Shown piece by piece: positions 63,724 to 64,000 of a stretch of 64,000 nt of DNA. The notes beneath the pieces were generated by a model. It did no database searches. It was not told where the DNA came from and was given only the letters and a program-made list of their open reading frames with translations. The position numbers and the translations under genes are program-made. Each line of letters begins with the position of its first letter. Within the stretch, counting starts at the first letter, position 1. The DNA lies in contig OY987225.1 of NCBI GenBank assembly GCA_963920705.1, positions 18,059,492 through 18,123,491 of the forward strand, read 5' to 3'. Source of the DNA: Odiellus spinosus (lineage: Eukaryota > Arthropoda > Arachnida > Opiliones > Phalangiidae).

Positions 63724-64000
63724 GTAGGTGTATTAGTTTATGTCAAAGAATTAAAAGATTAGAGTTAAACTATAGGCACGGATGACTGCCCCCTTTTTTT
63801 TATCAAATAACTTAATTATAATCACAGATTACTTGATTTATAAAAATTTGCAAAGCCTAAATACTTGGTGCTCGGTTGAAAATTAAAAAAACGGTACTAG
63901 AATCATTAATATGTTTGGTAAACTTTATTATTAGGGAATTGAATCGATAGCAAAAAGGTGGTAAAAAATGCAAATGCCTATTAAATTATTTAAACAAAGG

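Overview
The window is A+T-rich eukaryotic nuclear DNA. Spliced genes with GT-AG introns of up to about 12 kb, very many Class II transposon remnants, Ty1/copia retrotransposons and arthropod-style mariner transposases point to an arthropod, most likely an insect. I cannot name the species from sequence alone.

Two host genes are supported by splice sites with matching phases. On the minus strand (25204 down to 4327) six coding exons encode most of a ZNFX1-type protein: an SF1 RNA helicase with an NFX1-type zinc-finger array. Its 3' exons lie left of the window. On the plus strand (38249 to 63723 and beyond) eleven secure exons and one doubtful exon encode the N-terminal part of an ANKRD27/VARP-like endosomal protein, up to the start of its VPS9 domain. 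The genes are head-to-head, 13.0 kb apart.

Nearly everything else is mobile DNA. 1-4200: a decayed minus-strand copia element in a 3' intron of ZNFX1. 12825-18775: a 5.95-kb P-element-like transposon with 29-bp terminal inverted repeats (TIRs), a multi-exon transposase and a second, convergent gene, in ZNFX1 intron 1. 19608-23227: a palindromic mariner-type composite in the same intron. 25205-38248 (between the genes): a degenerate transposase, a second palindromic mariner-type composite (30589-33039) with a full-length 366-codon transposase, PIF/Harbinger-like pieces including one with a MADF-like exon, foldback elements and a LINE 3' end. 38303-64000 (VARP introns): many small TIR elements, a complete and apparently very young copia element (50601-55625) with identical 289-bp long terminal repeats (LTRs), and a 27-bp minisatellite of about 34 units (57633-58581).

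A high-copy hairpin MITE with ends CCCTTAC/GTAAGGG recurs at least eight times, including inside the P-like transposon, so it was still moving after that element arrived. The host genes have unrelated jobs (RNA surveillance and endosomal trafficking), and nothing suggests they act together. The most unusual structures are the two-gene P-like transposon, the two palindromic mariner composites, and the minisatellite that appears to have expanded inside a MITE.
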